NCBI GenBank assembly: GCA_036186865.1
Contig: AP025053.1
Coordinates: 2,889,224-2,953,223 of the forward strand
Direction of reading: 5' to 3'
DNA from: Eustoma russellianum
Taxonomy: Eukaryota; Streptophyta; Magnoliopsida; Gentianales; Gentianaceae
Length of the DNA stretch: 64,000 nucleotides
The position numbers and the translations under genes were made by a program. The notes under the pieces are model-generated. The model did no database searches and was not told where the DNA came from. It saw only the letters and a list, made by a program, of their open reading frames with translations. Numbering within the stretch: the first letter of the stretch is position 1; each line of letters starts with the position of its first letter. Below, in pieces: positions 47,652-59,238 of this stretch.

Positions 47652-49135
47652 GACCTGTTGCAACAGTTAGAGGATGTAAAGGAGAAAAAAAAAAAGAACA
47701 AGTAAAAGTTCAAGGGTAATGTTTTTGTGAGTTAAGGGATGAAATATTTCTTTTTTCTTTTTCTTAAGGGGATGAAATATTTCAGCGGAGCAAAGTTTGA
47801 GTAACTTTGATGTCCTTTTATCTTTCGACTAAAGTATCAATCAGGACCTAAGTAAGAGTTGTAACAGAAATTTCACATTGTAGTTTGAATTAAAAAAATT
47901 CGAAATATGGTATGTTTTGAAAAAATTCTAGAAAATTATGACACATTTGACAGTGCCGTCTTAAAAGTCTCTAGACGTACTTGTCATTGCTGTCCAGGAA
48001 GCCACCTTTGGACAACACTGTCAAGTGCGTCTAAAGAGATAGGCTGTTTTCGGACTAAAAAAACTATTTCTGGAGTTGCAAAACCACCCAGGGATGGCTT
48101 TGTAGGCCTGTCCAAGGGACTGGACGCCAGAAATATTCATTTATGAAATTCTATTTAATCTCGATGATAGTAGAACAAAGAAACCAACTAAAAAATATAT
48201 TAAAGTATACACACATTGAAAATGATTGGAAAAATCCCAATTGGTTTGTATTACGAAGGTGAAACTATGCCTGCACATAATAGAATATCATATAGTTGAT
48301 GAGAGTGTCAAGCATTAACGTATAAAGGGAGTTCAAATAGTGAGTCAAATCAAGAATAGAGCTGGATGCAGATATTGATGAAATCAAGCTGGTCTGTCGC
48401 TATCTCTTCGAGTCAAATGCAGTTTGTTACGTTTATAACTTGGCCAAGATTTCTGACTAGGAAGACCTAGAAACTGCTTTAGAAATACCAACTCGTTGTC
48501 TAACTCTTACAAGTGTGGAGATATACATGAGTTTTAGTGGTGTTCCATCACCCGCCGCACCTATTATTGGTGTTACTGTAGACAAAGATGTTATTGTCGG
48601 ATCTACAAATCCTGTAGTTAGAAGCTGCTCATCACAATTATTGCCCCTTCGTGCATTAGTTCCGTAGAGTAATAGTACTTCTTTGATAATACTTTATACA
48701 ATTGCCAATTTTAGATGATCATGTATAATAAACATATTATACGTGATCTTCTAACTTCTTTCTTATATCATTTCATGTCATTTAATGTGTATCATATGAC
48801 TTTGATAGACATAACATACCGGTGAGTCTAAAAATGGTTTAAGAGGAAAATCGACATAATCATAAATTAGGAGATAAGTTATAAAATCATATGAGTTAAT
48901 TTATATCATTCATATTATTGATTTAAGACTAGACACTACGTGATCATTGATCAATGATACATTAACAATTGTGGAAAGGATCAATAATTATTGGATGAAT
49001 GATCACATGGCCATATCTCAGTTAAAATTATTTCTAACATATCTAACAGTAGTCTAATCTGGTAAATCAACGGATGGAGTTGGAATTCTATCAAAGCTGT
49101 AATTTAGATTTGGATCCCTTTAAGATTCACTTGTA

Positions 49136-49419
49136 CAGAGGTGTTAAGCGAGTTTGATTTGTATTTAATTCGAGTTTGTACGTTAATTTTACTTAAACTA
49201 GCCGAATTCGAACACCTATATAGGTTCGTTTACTAAAATGAGCAAAACTGTTCGTGAACTATTCGGCTCGTTTAAACAGTTATAGTATTATCGAGCTAAA
49301 TTTGAACAAAATGCAAAGTTCGTTACCGTAAAAGAACCGAGCCAAACAGTTTATTTAACTAAACGAATTCGAATTTAAAAATCTGATATTTAGCTCGGTT
49401 TGGTTCGTTAACACTACTA
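49136..49419. mobile_element. hAT-type MITE, degenerate
   Basis: The ends are ACAGAGGTGTTAAGCGAG and GGTTCGTTAACACTACTA, and the interior has GTTCGTGAACTATTCGGCTC and related words. Borders are approximate and no clear target duplication is visible. Confidence 0.65.
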
Positions 49420-49621
49420 TCTGTCAAGTTATCTAGTAACACATATGTCTGGGTTTCGAAACTCTTTAACCATCGTGGTGGGAGTGTTTTTTTTTTTTAA
49501 AAAAAGGTGATGGGAGACTGGTTCGGGTTCGAAGTTGGGTTGGTTTACTCGGTCCAGTTCACACGCACCCAATGCATGTGAAATTGAAGGAATTTCAAAT
49601 ATACAACAACAACTTCTATAC

Positions 49622-49729
49622 AACAACAACTTCTCCCGCCTATGGCGGGGTATGGAGGGTCGGATGTACGCAACCATACCCATGTATTAGAAATACATGG
49701 AGGTTGTTTCCCGATGACTCATATCAAAA
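49622..49729 (-). mobile_element. Au-like SINE, truncated
   Basis: On the plus strand it shows ACAACAACAACTTC, CGCCTATGGCGGGGTATGG and GTCGGATGTACGCAACCAT and stops after GTTTCCCGATGACTCAT, so the head is missing (5' truncated). ACAACAACAACTTCTATACA is partly repeated at its 3' end side. Confidence 0.65.
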
Positions 49730-50283
49730 TGTACCGCATGCTACATGAGCATACATCATTCTCATAACTAAATTATTTAATGAGCAGCCTCCTGGTAACA
49801 GAGCTTGATCAGAGTCCAATTCCGTTTAAAGCTTCTCTATAGACATTTTCTACTTAAAAACAAAAGTGGGATGCCAAATTAGTAATATTCTGAACTAATT
49901 TCAGAACAATATGATGTAAGAAAAGAGGCTTACATTTGAAATCTTTATTTATGATACATAAAATTTGATCAACAGCAAAGTTGGGACAATATTTTTTTCC
50001 AGTTAGATTCTTTCCCACAATGCTACATACCAGAACTCTTGAGCCATGACTAGCACCATAAAATTTTATTGGTGTTAACTAGAACTCAACATTCAATGCT
50101 CATTTTCATTTCTTATCACAATTTCAAGGTGCTGCTAATTGCTCAAAAATACATTCCATTGGATTCTACCATATTAATTTGAATTTTTTTACTCAAGTTA
50201 TTTACTCAATACCACTTACTCAAGTAGAGACCTTGCAATGCAATATATTGTATGTCGTTTCCCTTCTTTGCATGCATACAAAA

Positions 50284-50500
50284 CAACAACGTTACCCCAT
50301 TGTCTTAGAGGCTCCCGTCTATGGCGGGGTATGGGAGGTCTGATGTACGCAACCATACCCATGTGTTAGAAACACATAGAGGTTGTTTTCCGATGACCTA
50401 TAATGAAAATTGCGTATCGATCAACTGTTACTTCACAAATCACAATATAAGAAGCGCATCCAATTTAGTGAGTCATTTTGTTTTATTCCATCACATTCAA
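50284..50500 (-). mobile_element. Au-like SINE copy, full length
   Basis: On the plus strand it runs from ACAACGTTACCCCATTGTC through GTCTATGGCGGGGTATGG to GTTTTATTCCATCACATTC. This is one of the clearest copies and shows the head, core and tail of the family. Confidence 0.75.
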
Positions 50501-50897
50501 CAAGCAAGAGTTAAAACACAGTAAGTAGATAATTGAAGTGAATAAGAATTACCAATAAAATGCTAATGTTAGTGTAGTACCTATAATCTAAATTTAAAGA
50601 AAAGCTAGCCTTCAGTAATTTCCCTTGGCATAAAAGCAAGATCTGGCATACAGCATCACCTTAAGAAAATCCATCATGCTCTGTATCCCAGATAATGTCT
50701 ACAGCAATCACCACAATCATAGAGCACCATTTACTTGTCTCAATAATCAGGGAAACAATCTGCAAATATGCAACTTTTACATATTTAAATTTTTATAGAA
50801 ATGCCTACTTTAGAAGTCTTCAAATATGTGAAAACTTACCTCATGCATATATATACCACAATGTCCATTTCCTTCCGTGTGTTTCTAACACATGGGT

Positions 50898-51017
50898 CAT
50901 CAGGAAATAACCTCTTTGTGTTTCTAACTTATGGATATGGTTGCGCACATCCGACTCCTCATACCCTGCCATAGGCGGAAGCCTTTAAGGCAATGAGGTA
51001 ATATTGTTGTTGCTGTC
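50898..51017 (+). mobile_element. Au-like SINE, 5' truncated
   Basis: It keeps only the 3' part: CTCTTTGTGTTTCTAACTTA, GGTTGCGCACATCCGACTCC, CCTGCCATAGGCGGAAGCC and AATATTGTTGTTGCTG. Confidence 0.65.
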
Positions 51018-51315
51018 ATCCATTTCCCTCAAAAGCTATAATCCTCATCTCGTCAAAAGCTGAAAACCACATAAACAAATTGTGCAATATGTTGCCATTA
51101 GCAACATGACATAATTGTTATACCTCAATTTCAATAGAGACCTAGATCTGGAAAGTAACATACAGGTAGCAATATTGCTGTAAGAAGGAAGTTATATACC
51201 TATAATTCAATGCAAAGAAAAGACCATAGCATCCAAGAAATCCCATACATACATTAGGCTGTAGCGAATATATTCTTCCCAGGTTGCAAAAGCATCTTCG
51301 GACTTTACTGAGTTA

Positions 51316-52129
51316 CTATATCAAATCCACCGGCTTTTCATAAGTTTCTGCATATTCCAGATACTCGGACTTCAGCAAGTCCACCCATGTAGCCCTAAAA
51401 ATGTATGGCACATCACAGAAAAGTATACGAAATATGAACTTTTGCACTTTGCTGAAGCATGTTTGAAACATAAACCAACAGTAGACGAACTTACCTCAAA
51501 CCCCGATGATGTCTTAGTCCGACTTCAGTCCATTCTTTTGTGATGCATATGCTTGAAGTTTCTACAACAAATCAAAGCAATTAAAGGAAACACCCACAAG
51601 TTACAAAAACAAATTGCTTGGAAAGATTGTCTTAAAATGAAACTGATTGAATAATACAAAGACCACATTCTGAAGAAACATCATCAAATTTATAAAAGAA
51701 ACTCTTTTCCTTCGAAAGTTCTGTTACTTCGAGTTCACTTACGCACAATACACTTCCGAGTGCAAGCTAAATTTACAAATAAATAAATATTAACATATTC
51801 TTATGAATAGCATCTAGTTAGTGGGGTGGTGGGCAGCCGGGGAGTGGTTGGAGGGGAATATGGGTTCATGAGAGGCAGGGGTTGAGGAACAGAAATATAC
51901 CTTGGGAGCGGCGAATCGACGATGATGATACTCCAAGAAAGATTCGGGAGACACGGTAGCAGAGGTCGGAGAGTTGGAGACGGAGACGCCAGAAGTTCTG
52001 GAAACGTGGAAACGCATAAGAGGCGAGGGCTGAAATCACATATCTAGTGTTGGGATAGCATCCGGTAACGCGTGACCGCGCGACACGTGGCAGCAAGGGG
52101 TGGTGAGTACAGATGTAGGTGACCCTCAT
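51316..52129 (-). CDS. Possible small protein gene of unknown function, start inside a MITE
   Basis: Three segments with good splice borders join in one frame: 51901-52129, 51495-51561 and 51316-51394, giving 124 residues if translation starts at the ATG at 52129. The last two exons read ETSSICITKEWTEVGLRHHR and, after the intron, ATWVDLLKSEYLEYAETYEK up to a TAG. The frame stays open across both introns, with GT donors and AG acceptors. I do not recognise the protein. The only in-frame ATG lies in the foldback MITE at 52052-52211, so the original start may be lost or lie elsewhere. An alternative is the ATG at 52017 in another frame, which stops after about 54 residues. It may also be a noncoding transcript or relic. 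Confidence 0.38.
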
Positions 52130-52211
52130 CTAGCCTCACCACCCCATTGCTGCCACGTGTCGCGCGGTCACAAAAGGAGTGAAGAAAGTAGGGGTGAGAA
52201 GATCTCAACCC
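52052..52211. mobile_element. Mutator-type foldback MITE, perfect 9-bp target duplication
   Basis: The 160-bp copy starts GGGATAGCATCC and ends GATCTCAACCC, flanked by TCTAGTGTT at 52043-52051 and 52212-52220. Its arms contain GCGACACGTGGCAGCAAGG and CATTGCTGCCACGTGTCGCG, each with a G-box. Confidence 0.9.
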
Positions 52212-52220
52212 TCTAGTGTT

Positions 52221-54593
52221 CCTAGCACACCAAGTTATGGTTAGAATTTTGGCATCACGATAGGAACACAAACATTTACCTCCATACTTTTATATAGATG
52301 ACATAAATAATAATCAATATGTTATAACTAGTGTTAGTGAAGTACTAAAGAAATAGATTATAGAGATAAAAAACTTAAACATAAATAATAATTACTATAT
52401 ATTATAATAATAATCTGGTCTGGTCCGGTTTAAACAATTTTATTTTTATAAAACTAAAAGCAAAAGCAAACTAAATAAATCAGCCCGGTTTTATCTTATT
52501 TATAAACCGGTTATTATCTGGTCTATAAATTCCTAGTCTGATTTTCTCCAGTTTGATTCCTAGGTTGATTTTCTCCAGTTTGGTTTATCGTGTTTCGTAT
52601 TTTGTGTATTTTGGATTTCGGACATCAAAGTACCAGACCTATACCTTACATATTTGCTTCGTCTGTACGGAAGTAGATACCTAAACATGTACATGTCAGG
52701 TTTTGTATCATGTATTAGGTATACCTATAAACTTGACAAGTACAAATATTTCAGATCGTGTGCGGATCATTTCGTGTATTTTTCAGGTATTTTCTGATTT
52801 CGTGGAACGTCATGCGACAAAAGAAGGGAGGAAAGAAGAGTATCTCCGGCGAGGAGGATGAGGACGGTGACGGTGACAGCGTGTCGCTAATGGAAGACCT
52901 TCGGACATAAACTATTTCAAAATTTAGAGAATAAAAATTAAATCATAACTTCGAATCATATCCATCCTTACGATGTCCTTTCCCGTTTGGAGTGAATTTC
53001 GGTCCGTCATTTGGCTTAACTAACTTTTTCGTATTCGGAACCAAGGCCACTTGCTTGCCGGCTGCCGCTTAAGTGAGAAGTGAGAACGAGAAGAGTGAAT
53101 AGTGACTTAAGAGAGGAGAAATGGAGAATGATGAGTAGGGGCGGCAGGGGGCAATTACAGAGGGGTAAGAAGGAAGGAAATAAGAAATTGGGAATCAGAA
53201 ATTAGGATTTTAGGTTTTAGAAGATTTTTTTAATTTTATAATTTTTTACTTTAATAATTTATATTTTATATTTAAAGTATATATTAAAAATCTGGTATGA
53301 CGAGTATAAATGGGTAACCTGCGGATGTACCTAGACACGAACCGTCTTACCGAGTAAGTTTCAGGTCTTACCCAATTTGTACACGAAACTCTGTCAAGAC
53401 TATACTCATACCCAAAAGAAGCGTGTCAGATTCAGATTGAGATCTCTTCACCCTCATTTTCCTCACCCCTTTGTGACCACGGGACACGTGGCAGCAAGGG
53501 AGGGTGGTGAGGCTAGATGAGGGCCACCTGCATCTAGTCTCACCACCCCTCCTTGCTGCCACGTGTCGTGCAGTCACGCGTCACTGCACCCACTTGCGGT
53601 GAGGGGATCCTATCCCGTCAGATTCGGGTAGTGTTTTCCCGATTGCCGTCCCGTCAATTCGTTCGGTTTCAAATTCTTTTGTAAAGTCTATAGTTGGGTT
53701 ATGATTATTATTTTTTATTTTTTGGAAGGACGACTGTGTAGAAGAAAAGGCCCTCCGTAGTGTAATTCCAATTTTGCTAAAATAATCGGAAAAGTTGAAT
53801 TTTCTTTTGTTTTCTTTTCCGTCTGGCCGTCTACCCAATTTCTCTGTTAATAATGTATTTTCGGGTCCATCTTTCCTTCTGATCAATTGACTCTTCCAAA
53901 TTTCCAATTAATCACTCCCCAAGTTCAACTTCTTCAAACCCATTTCCTTTTTGCTCCGCTACTTGGGTAAGAATTCTGTTCCCTCTTTAATTGAATAAAG
54001 TTTATCACTGGTTATCAGTGGAGATTTTTGTTCTTTTTGTGAAAGTTCTCATTTTTTATGTTAATATTCTCTTGTCTATGCAAATAATTTTGAATTCTGT
54101 TTCAGTATCTCCTTCTTCTTATTTGTCTTGATATTTTTTTTTTCTTTAGATTTCTGTACTGTGTGTTATGCATTCAATGGGCTGAATTGGAATTTCACGC
54201 TTCGATATTCTTGTCTTTATCCGCCTTGGAATCAATCAGTAATGGTTAAACAATCAGTTATGCTGCTGCAGTTGTTTTGCAAATGATTGCAGCGAAGAAG
54301 TCAGGGACTTCTCTCTGTTCGGCACTTGAAGAAGATTACAATTATATACGACGATACTAAAAAAAAAAAGAATGTTTCGTTGATCAAAGTTTTCTCTTTC
54401 CACTTACTTTATCTTGGAAAATATAATAAAAGTTTCTTTCTGCTGAAAAGTTGTAAAATTTCTGCAAAGGTTTGTGCTTTACTTCTTTTAGCGTCTCTGA
54501 TGCCATCTCTGTTTCCTTAGGTTGTTGAACTCTACTTGTTGCATATGTAGTTAAATTGCAACCAACGGTAATGAAGTTGAGTTGCTTTTTCAG
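52221..54593. other. Intergenic and 5' leader of the L18a-like gene
   Basis: A foldback MITE lies at 53434-53616. Around 53900-53970 there is a plausible noncoding leader exon ending TACTTGG|GTAAG, whose intron would end at the CAG at 54591-54593. No coding sequence was recognised. Confidence 0.45.
53434..53616. mobile_element. Mutator-type foldback MITE, perfect 9-bp target duplication
   Basis: The 183-bp copy runs from AGATTGAGATCTCTTCACC to GTGAGGGGATCCTATCCC and is flanked by GTCAGATTC at 53425-53433 and 53617-53625. Its arms hold GGACACGTGGCAGCAAGG and CCTTGCTGCCACGTGTCG. Confidence 0.9.
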
Positions 54594-54668
54594 AATTCAG
54601 GTATTCCATAAGCTGGTTTATTGTGAGGAATTGAACATACAAGGCAGGGTTGTTTGGGATAATTGTGA

Positions 54669-57026
54669 ATGGATCACGGTTAGTGTTTGTGGACCTTGAA
54701 TATTGTTAATTTTCCTGTGTTATTGTTTAGCTCATCTTTTGGAGCATGCAGACTTTATTTGTTGTCAAGTTATCCCATATTTCCTGGCTTCCTACTGATA
54801 AAATTTTTGTACTGTAATAACTACTCCTAGATAGGGTGAAAAAAATGCAGTGCTTCTCTGTTGTGAACATATATAGTGTATTTATTACAACCATAGATGT
54901 GATCCTGGTCCCTTTCAGCACCTTCTGTTAATAATATATGACATTGGACTGCAATTTGAGGCTTTAGTATTCAGGGACGTAATTCTGATGGATTCTACTG
55001 TGTGTGCTTTTCCTCCTTTTTTAGTTTAATTCCATCAAATATATAGCATAGTGAAAATTTATTTATGTTTGAAAGGTATGATGAGAACCTCAGACTGGCC
55101 TGGTTGATGTTGCAGGAGCTACTGTCAAAGAGGGAGAGCCTAGAAATGATCTTGAACTGGTAAATTCAGTTTCAGATAAGCATGTTGATCTTTTAAGACC
55201 ATCTGCCCGGTACACTTCGATATTCAAAGGTAATTATTTTGTTTAGAAGATTCAAGTTTTCTTGGTATTCTTGGATTTCCTGCTTTGCTTTTTGAAGTAT
55301 TATCTTTTTCCCCATTTGTGGTGGGGGGGNNNNNNNNNNTGGGGGGGGGGGGGGGGGACTGAGTTTTAGGAATAATTGTTGTGGCATATGATTCACCCAC
55401 TTGTCAAAACGTTAAATTCCATTTATCAGGTGGATGAAATACCACCCGGTAGGTTCTGATCATATTAGCAATACAGTAGATGGATCCTAAAACTAACAGA
55501 AAAACAAACGAGATCGGGTATCAGACATTCAGACCTGGTATTTTTTTTTTTTGGTACAGAAACAATAAATAGATTAATTTGAATGCTCACGCTTCTGTCT
55601 GATTAATTTAGATGGTATTGGTAATGATTATAAGCATTGTGGATGCTGAGGTACCGAAGGCATCACTCTTCAGCGGGCAGCCGTTTAGTTCAGATTTATC
55701 CTGAAAGCCAAATTCATTAACCCAATAAACTAGTGTCCTCCCCCCCCCCTCCGGCGAGTTGTGGCTTATTGCTTTTTGAACCTTCAAATAAATGGCTGCT
55801 GCACCAGTGCAAAGGAAGTATTCAATTGAAATCTCTCCATGCTTGATTTTTTCTGGGGAACGAGATTTGATCTATGAAATATAAACAGGGTGCAGAAACT
55901 TCTTGAGCAACCCAATGCCCCCAATTGACAGCAATGGACCAGTTTGTCCTTTTCTTCCTAAATGTCTTTCAAACCACTAACATGACATTGTCAAATTTTT
56001 CTTGGTGTTTGGTGTGCATATTCTTCTAAATAACCTATTACTTTTTTCTTGTTGAATTAGTCTTCCTCTTATAAACAATTAATGTTTTCAGCTGGATCCA
56101 GTTTCAAAATCAACCTTTGATTCTCTTTCCCGTAATGTAATAATATTGTCCAATGTGGAAGTGAGGTTGCTTTTATGCGAAATCTTTTGCTGGATTCATC
56201 CTTGGTTTGATTTGTTTGGAATATGAGTATCCATGATAGAAAATAGTTTCTTAGGGTGAGATAAAGGGACAGCTCCCTTCGTTTGTTTACACTCTTATGC
56301 TTAGGAGACTGGATATCCTGTTTTGTTTTGGATTATTTAGCTCCCATACAAAATGGTCCATAGTCATCACCCTCTCAGTAAAAGTAATTGTAGTTGAGGT
56401 TTCATGAATAAGTGTGAGTTCCATTAGTGTCATACGGTAATTCAAGCAGCAGCCATTGCAGATATTGGATTTACTTTCTGCTATTTTGGTCATAGGAGAA
56501 GCAGCAGACGTGGCAGACCGTGAAAAAGGGAAGTATACTTTGATCAGAGATGGAGATGAACTCGAAACAGGGTTGTATGGAAAACCTCTACCATGTTTTG
56601 GCTGTGGAATTGGATGGTTCTCGTAAGGATAAAGCTAGCACTAGTTAATTCTGACATTTTTATTAGCAATAAAGATTTTAACTCTTCTGCCTTTCAGTTT
56701 CTTAGTAGGATTCTTGTGCCCCCTGATGTGGTACTATGCTACATTTCTCTATTTTGGAAATTACTACCGAAGGGATCCGAGAGAGCGAGCTGGCCTGGCT
56801 GCATCTGCAATTGCTGTAAGTACTCATCCTGCATGTGGATGTTCATTTGTGTGTTCCTTAGATAGTGAACAATTCTTGATTTGCTAAACTTATCTTTCTT
56901 ATCATCTGTTCTCAACGTCACTGCAAATACAACGGCTATGAGAAATTTCCTCATTTATTCCTTCTGGTGCAGGCCCTGGGATGCTCTGTTTTGGTGGTGA
57001 TTGTATTTGTGATTCTACTCCTTTAG
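54669..57026 (+). CDS. 60S ribosomal protein L18a-like membrane protein
   Basis: The gene encodes 140 residues of the plant 'ribosomal L18a-like' family, which despite the name are small membrane proteins with no proven ribosomal role. Five coding exons join in frame: 54669-54678, 55116-55229, 56496-56622, 56698-56815 and 56973-57026. The conserved part reads KYTLIRDGDELETGLYGK, then CFGCGIGW, FLVGFLCPLMWYYATF and NYYRRDPRERAGLAASAIA. Two hydrophobic segments (about residues 80-102 and 124-140) are likely transmembrane helices. The start was chosen because ATG GAT CAC G at 54669 is followed by a good donor and its phase fits exon 2 exactly; this 10-base coding exon is the least certain part. 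The intron between exons 2 and 3 contains an assembly gap. Confidence 0.86.
55330..55339. other. Assembly gap of 10 N within a poly-G tract
   Basis: Ten N bases are bounded by G runs, in an intron of the L18a-like gene. The true length of the homopolymer is unknown. Confidence 0.98.
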
Positions 57027-59238
57027 GCTGCTTGCGAATACAACCATGTATGCTTCAAAGGGAGAAGCACAAGAGGGGTTGGGGAGTTGTACAGATATGT
57101 CCTACTACATGTTCATTTATGTATACATGCATACAAAGTAATGGGAGCTCAAGTCAGTGCTTTTTTTTAAAAAAAAAAAGTTTTAGCACAGGAAAACAAG
57201 AATGAAAACTGAAAGAAACTTATATAGAAATATACACGACTGTCCTGCAAACAGTGAAATTTGAATTGTAGCATTCAGAAACAACTGATTAATGTATGAA
57301 GATCATACCATGCCTACTTTTCTTTATCAACCGAGCATTTTAGTTTGCCTCTCCTATTTTCATGTTCAAACTTCATCTATGTGAATGAATTGATTCTTCT
57401 CGTCTTGAGGGACTGTAGAGCTGGTGAGAATGAAGTTAGTTATGGAAACGGAGTTATGGCAGTTTGTACTTATTCAGAGTCACATGGAGTGTAGCCAAAA
57501 TTCCAGGAGACATTTTGACTTAAGCATATGAGGAGGCCCCTTTGGGGAATGATTCTACCTAAGGTTTGACAATTACCGTTATATTGGTTATGCATGATCT
57601 AAAATCAACCATAGCCTGTTTTCAAATCACGGACATGGTTCTACAGCAAAGGTGTAATGTGGCAGCGCCAAATTGAGACATTTCGGATTTCTTTAATGTC
57701 CGATTAGGGTCACTGCTCCCGCACATAGCTGATATCCTCTCTACTGTCACATGTGGCAATGTCCTTTGTCACCGTCTCATTTGAGGTGAGAGGATCCGGA
57801 CCAAGATTGAGACTTTGGATTCCTTCATCGCCTGGTGAAGGTCACCACCCTGTATCCAGTCTCACGCCCTCTGCTGATCACTCTTCATTCAATCTCGCAA
57901 TCCCTGTTGCCATGTGTTGGACGGTCTTTTGTCACTGTCTCTTGCGGTGGGAAGATCCTAACCGAGATTGAGAGCTATGTTTATAAAGGGAATTAAGGAT
58001 CGCTTAAACTGTAACATTTATCAAGTCAGCAGAAAAGACATGGTTAAATTGCCCTAAGATGCTTTCTGCCGGCAACCCAAGTAAATGGCGGACTGGGCCC
58101 TCGCATTTTTCCTTTGATTTTCGGGAACAAAGAATATGAAATTGTGAGCCCTAATCAGCAGAAATAATCAGAGTAGACGAAAATTCAGAAACGTGCCCAA
58201 TTGTTGGATAGGAAAAAGGCAAGTACTACTTTTTTCCCCTTAGGAAATGGAGAATAACAAATACACACGCACACAAACGTAGTCAATGACCCAAAGATGG
58301 TGGCGCCCCCAAGACCTCCTCATCCGCCGGATTCACTCAGCACCCGAAAAAAAATCATTCGTCCATATAGTAGCCATCTCATCATCATCAACAACATTAC
58401 CAATTGCCTTAAAAGCTCCCGCATATGACGGAGTATGGATGGTCGGATGTAGAAACATACAGAGGTTGTTTCCTGATGACCCATAATGATGCGCTATGTC
58501 GTATAAGAAGCACAGTCAATTTAGTGAGTCATTTTGATTTATTATATCATATTCCAAAATCAACAAAGAATGTGTCATTGACTTCATTGGAAATGAAAAC
58601 ATCATCGTAGAAAGTTCCAATTGCATTGAAAAAACCAAAGTCCTATCGAAGAAACCCGCAATCGCATTACTGAAACAGAAACCCGTCTAGTATGTGTACG
58701 TTAATTGGTAAATTTTCACATGCCAGGCCAACCATGGAAGTGGTGCAACATAAATTCGCTTCCATCGGATTATCAGGAGCATATAGGGTCAGACCAATGG
58801 ACTCTTAAGCACCTTGTCATCAATCTGCGCCTCGAGAAGGATTCTATCCGTATGTGATTGAAACCTATTTGGTTTATATATGGATACCCAATGCGCTTGT
58901 TCAAGTGGGAATCAAGTGCCCTTTTAAAATAGGAAAACATAACGTGCAATACAAGTGAGCCATCAATCTTGGACATGTCAAACCAGGAAACAAGTAGAAG
59001 TTTATAATTCAGTATCGCAATGCAATGCAAAGCCTTCATGTAGAATATTAGTCAAGACCGTTGCAGTATGAACATTAATGTCACATTCTTCAACATGAAT
59101 AGTAGTACCAAGTCATAACAAATCAAGTTATGACAATAAACAACCCCATCCATGGGAAAAATAGTCAAAATCCTCTCTGAAAGCTGATTATGCACTACAC
59201 GAGCTTTCCTGTCAAGAAAAACTAATCTCAACTCTTGG
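57027..59238. other. Intergenic with degenerate repeats
   Basis: The beginning should be the 3' UTR of the L18a-like gene and the end the 3' UTR of the zinc-finger gene. A pair of degenerate direct repeats lies at about 57740-57815 and 57900-57973, both with TTTGTCAC(C/T)GTCTC, a GAAGATCC or GAGGATCC word and AGATTGAGA; they look like decayed foldback-MITE arms. An Au-like SINE is at 58387-58558. No gene was recognised. Confidence 0.5.
58387..58558 (-). mobile_element. Au-like SINE copy, internally deleted
   Basis: On the plus strand it has CAACAACATTACCAATTGCC, GCATATGACGGAGTATGG, GGTCGGATGTAG and then GAGGTTGTTTCCTGATGACC and the head sequence ending ATTATATCATATTCC. About 30 bases of the usual core are missing. 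Confidence 0.65.

Larger units (their letters stand above)
45075..51315. other. Long repeat-rich intergenic region
   Basis: The first few hundred bases should be the MKK promoter and 5' UTR. The remaining 6 kb hold a tRNA-SINE fragment (about 45420-45540), four Au-like SINE copies (46250, 49622, 50284, 50898), one foldback MITE (46560) and two hAT-type MITEs (47346, 49136). The stretch 47660-49130 is AT-rich unique-looking sequence in which I see nothing recognisable. Confidence 0.5.

Noticed and set aside
47907..48670. Open frames and protein-like stretches between repeats
   Set aside because: No frame is long or conserved enough and no splice-consistent model could be built, so this is left as unexplained intergenic DNA.
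51814..52017. Alternative 67-codon frame beginning MRFHVSRTSG
   Set aside because: When spliced at the same donor it meets a stop after about 15 codons of exon 2, whereas another frame stays open over all three exons. It remains a weak alternative.
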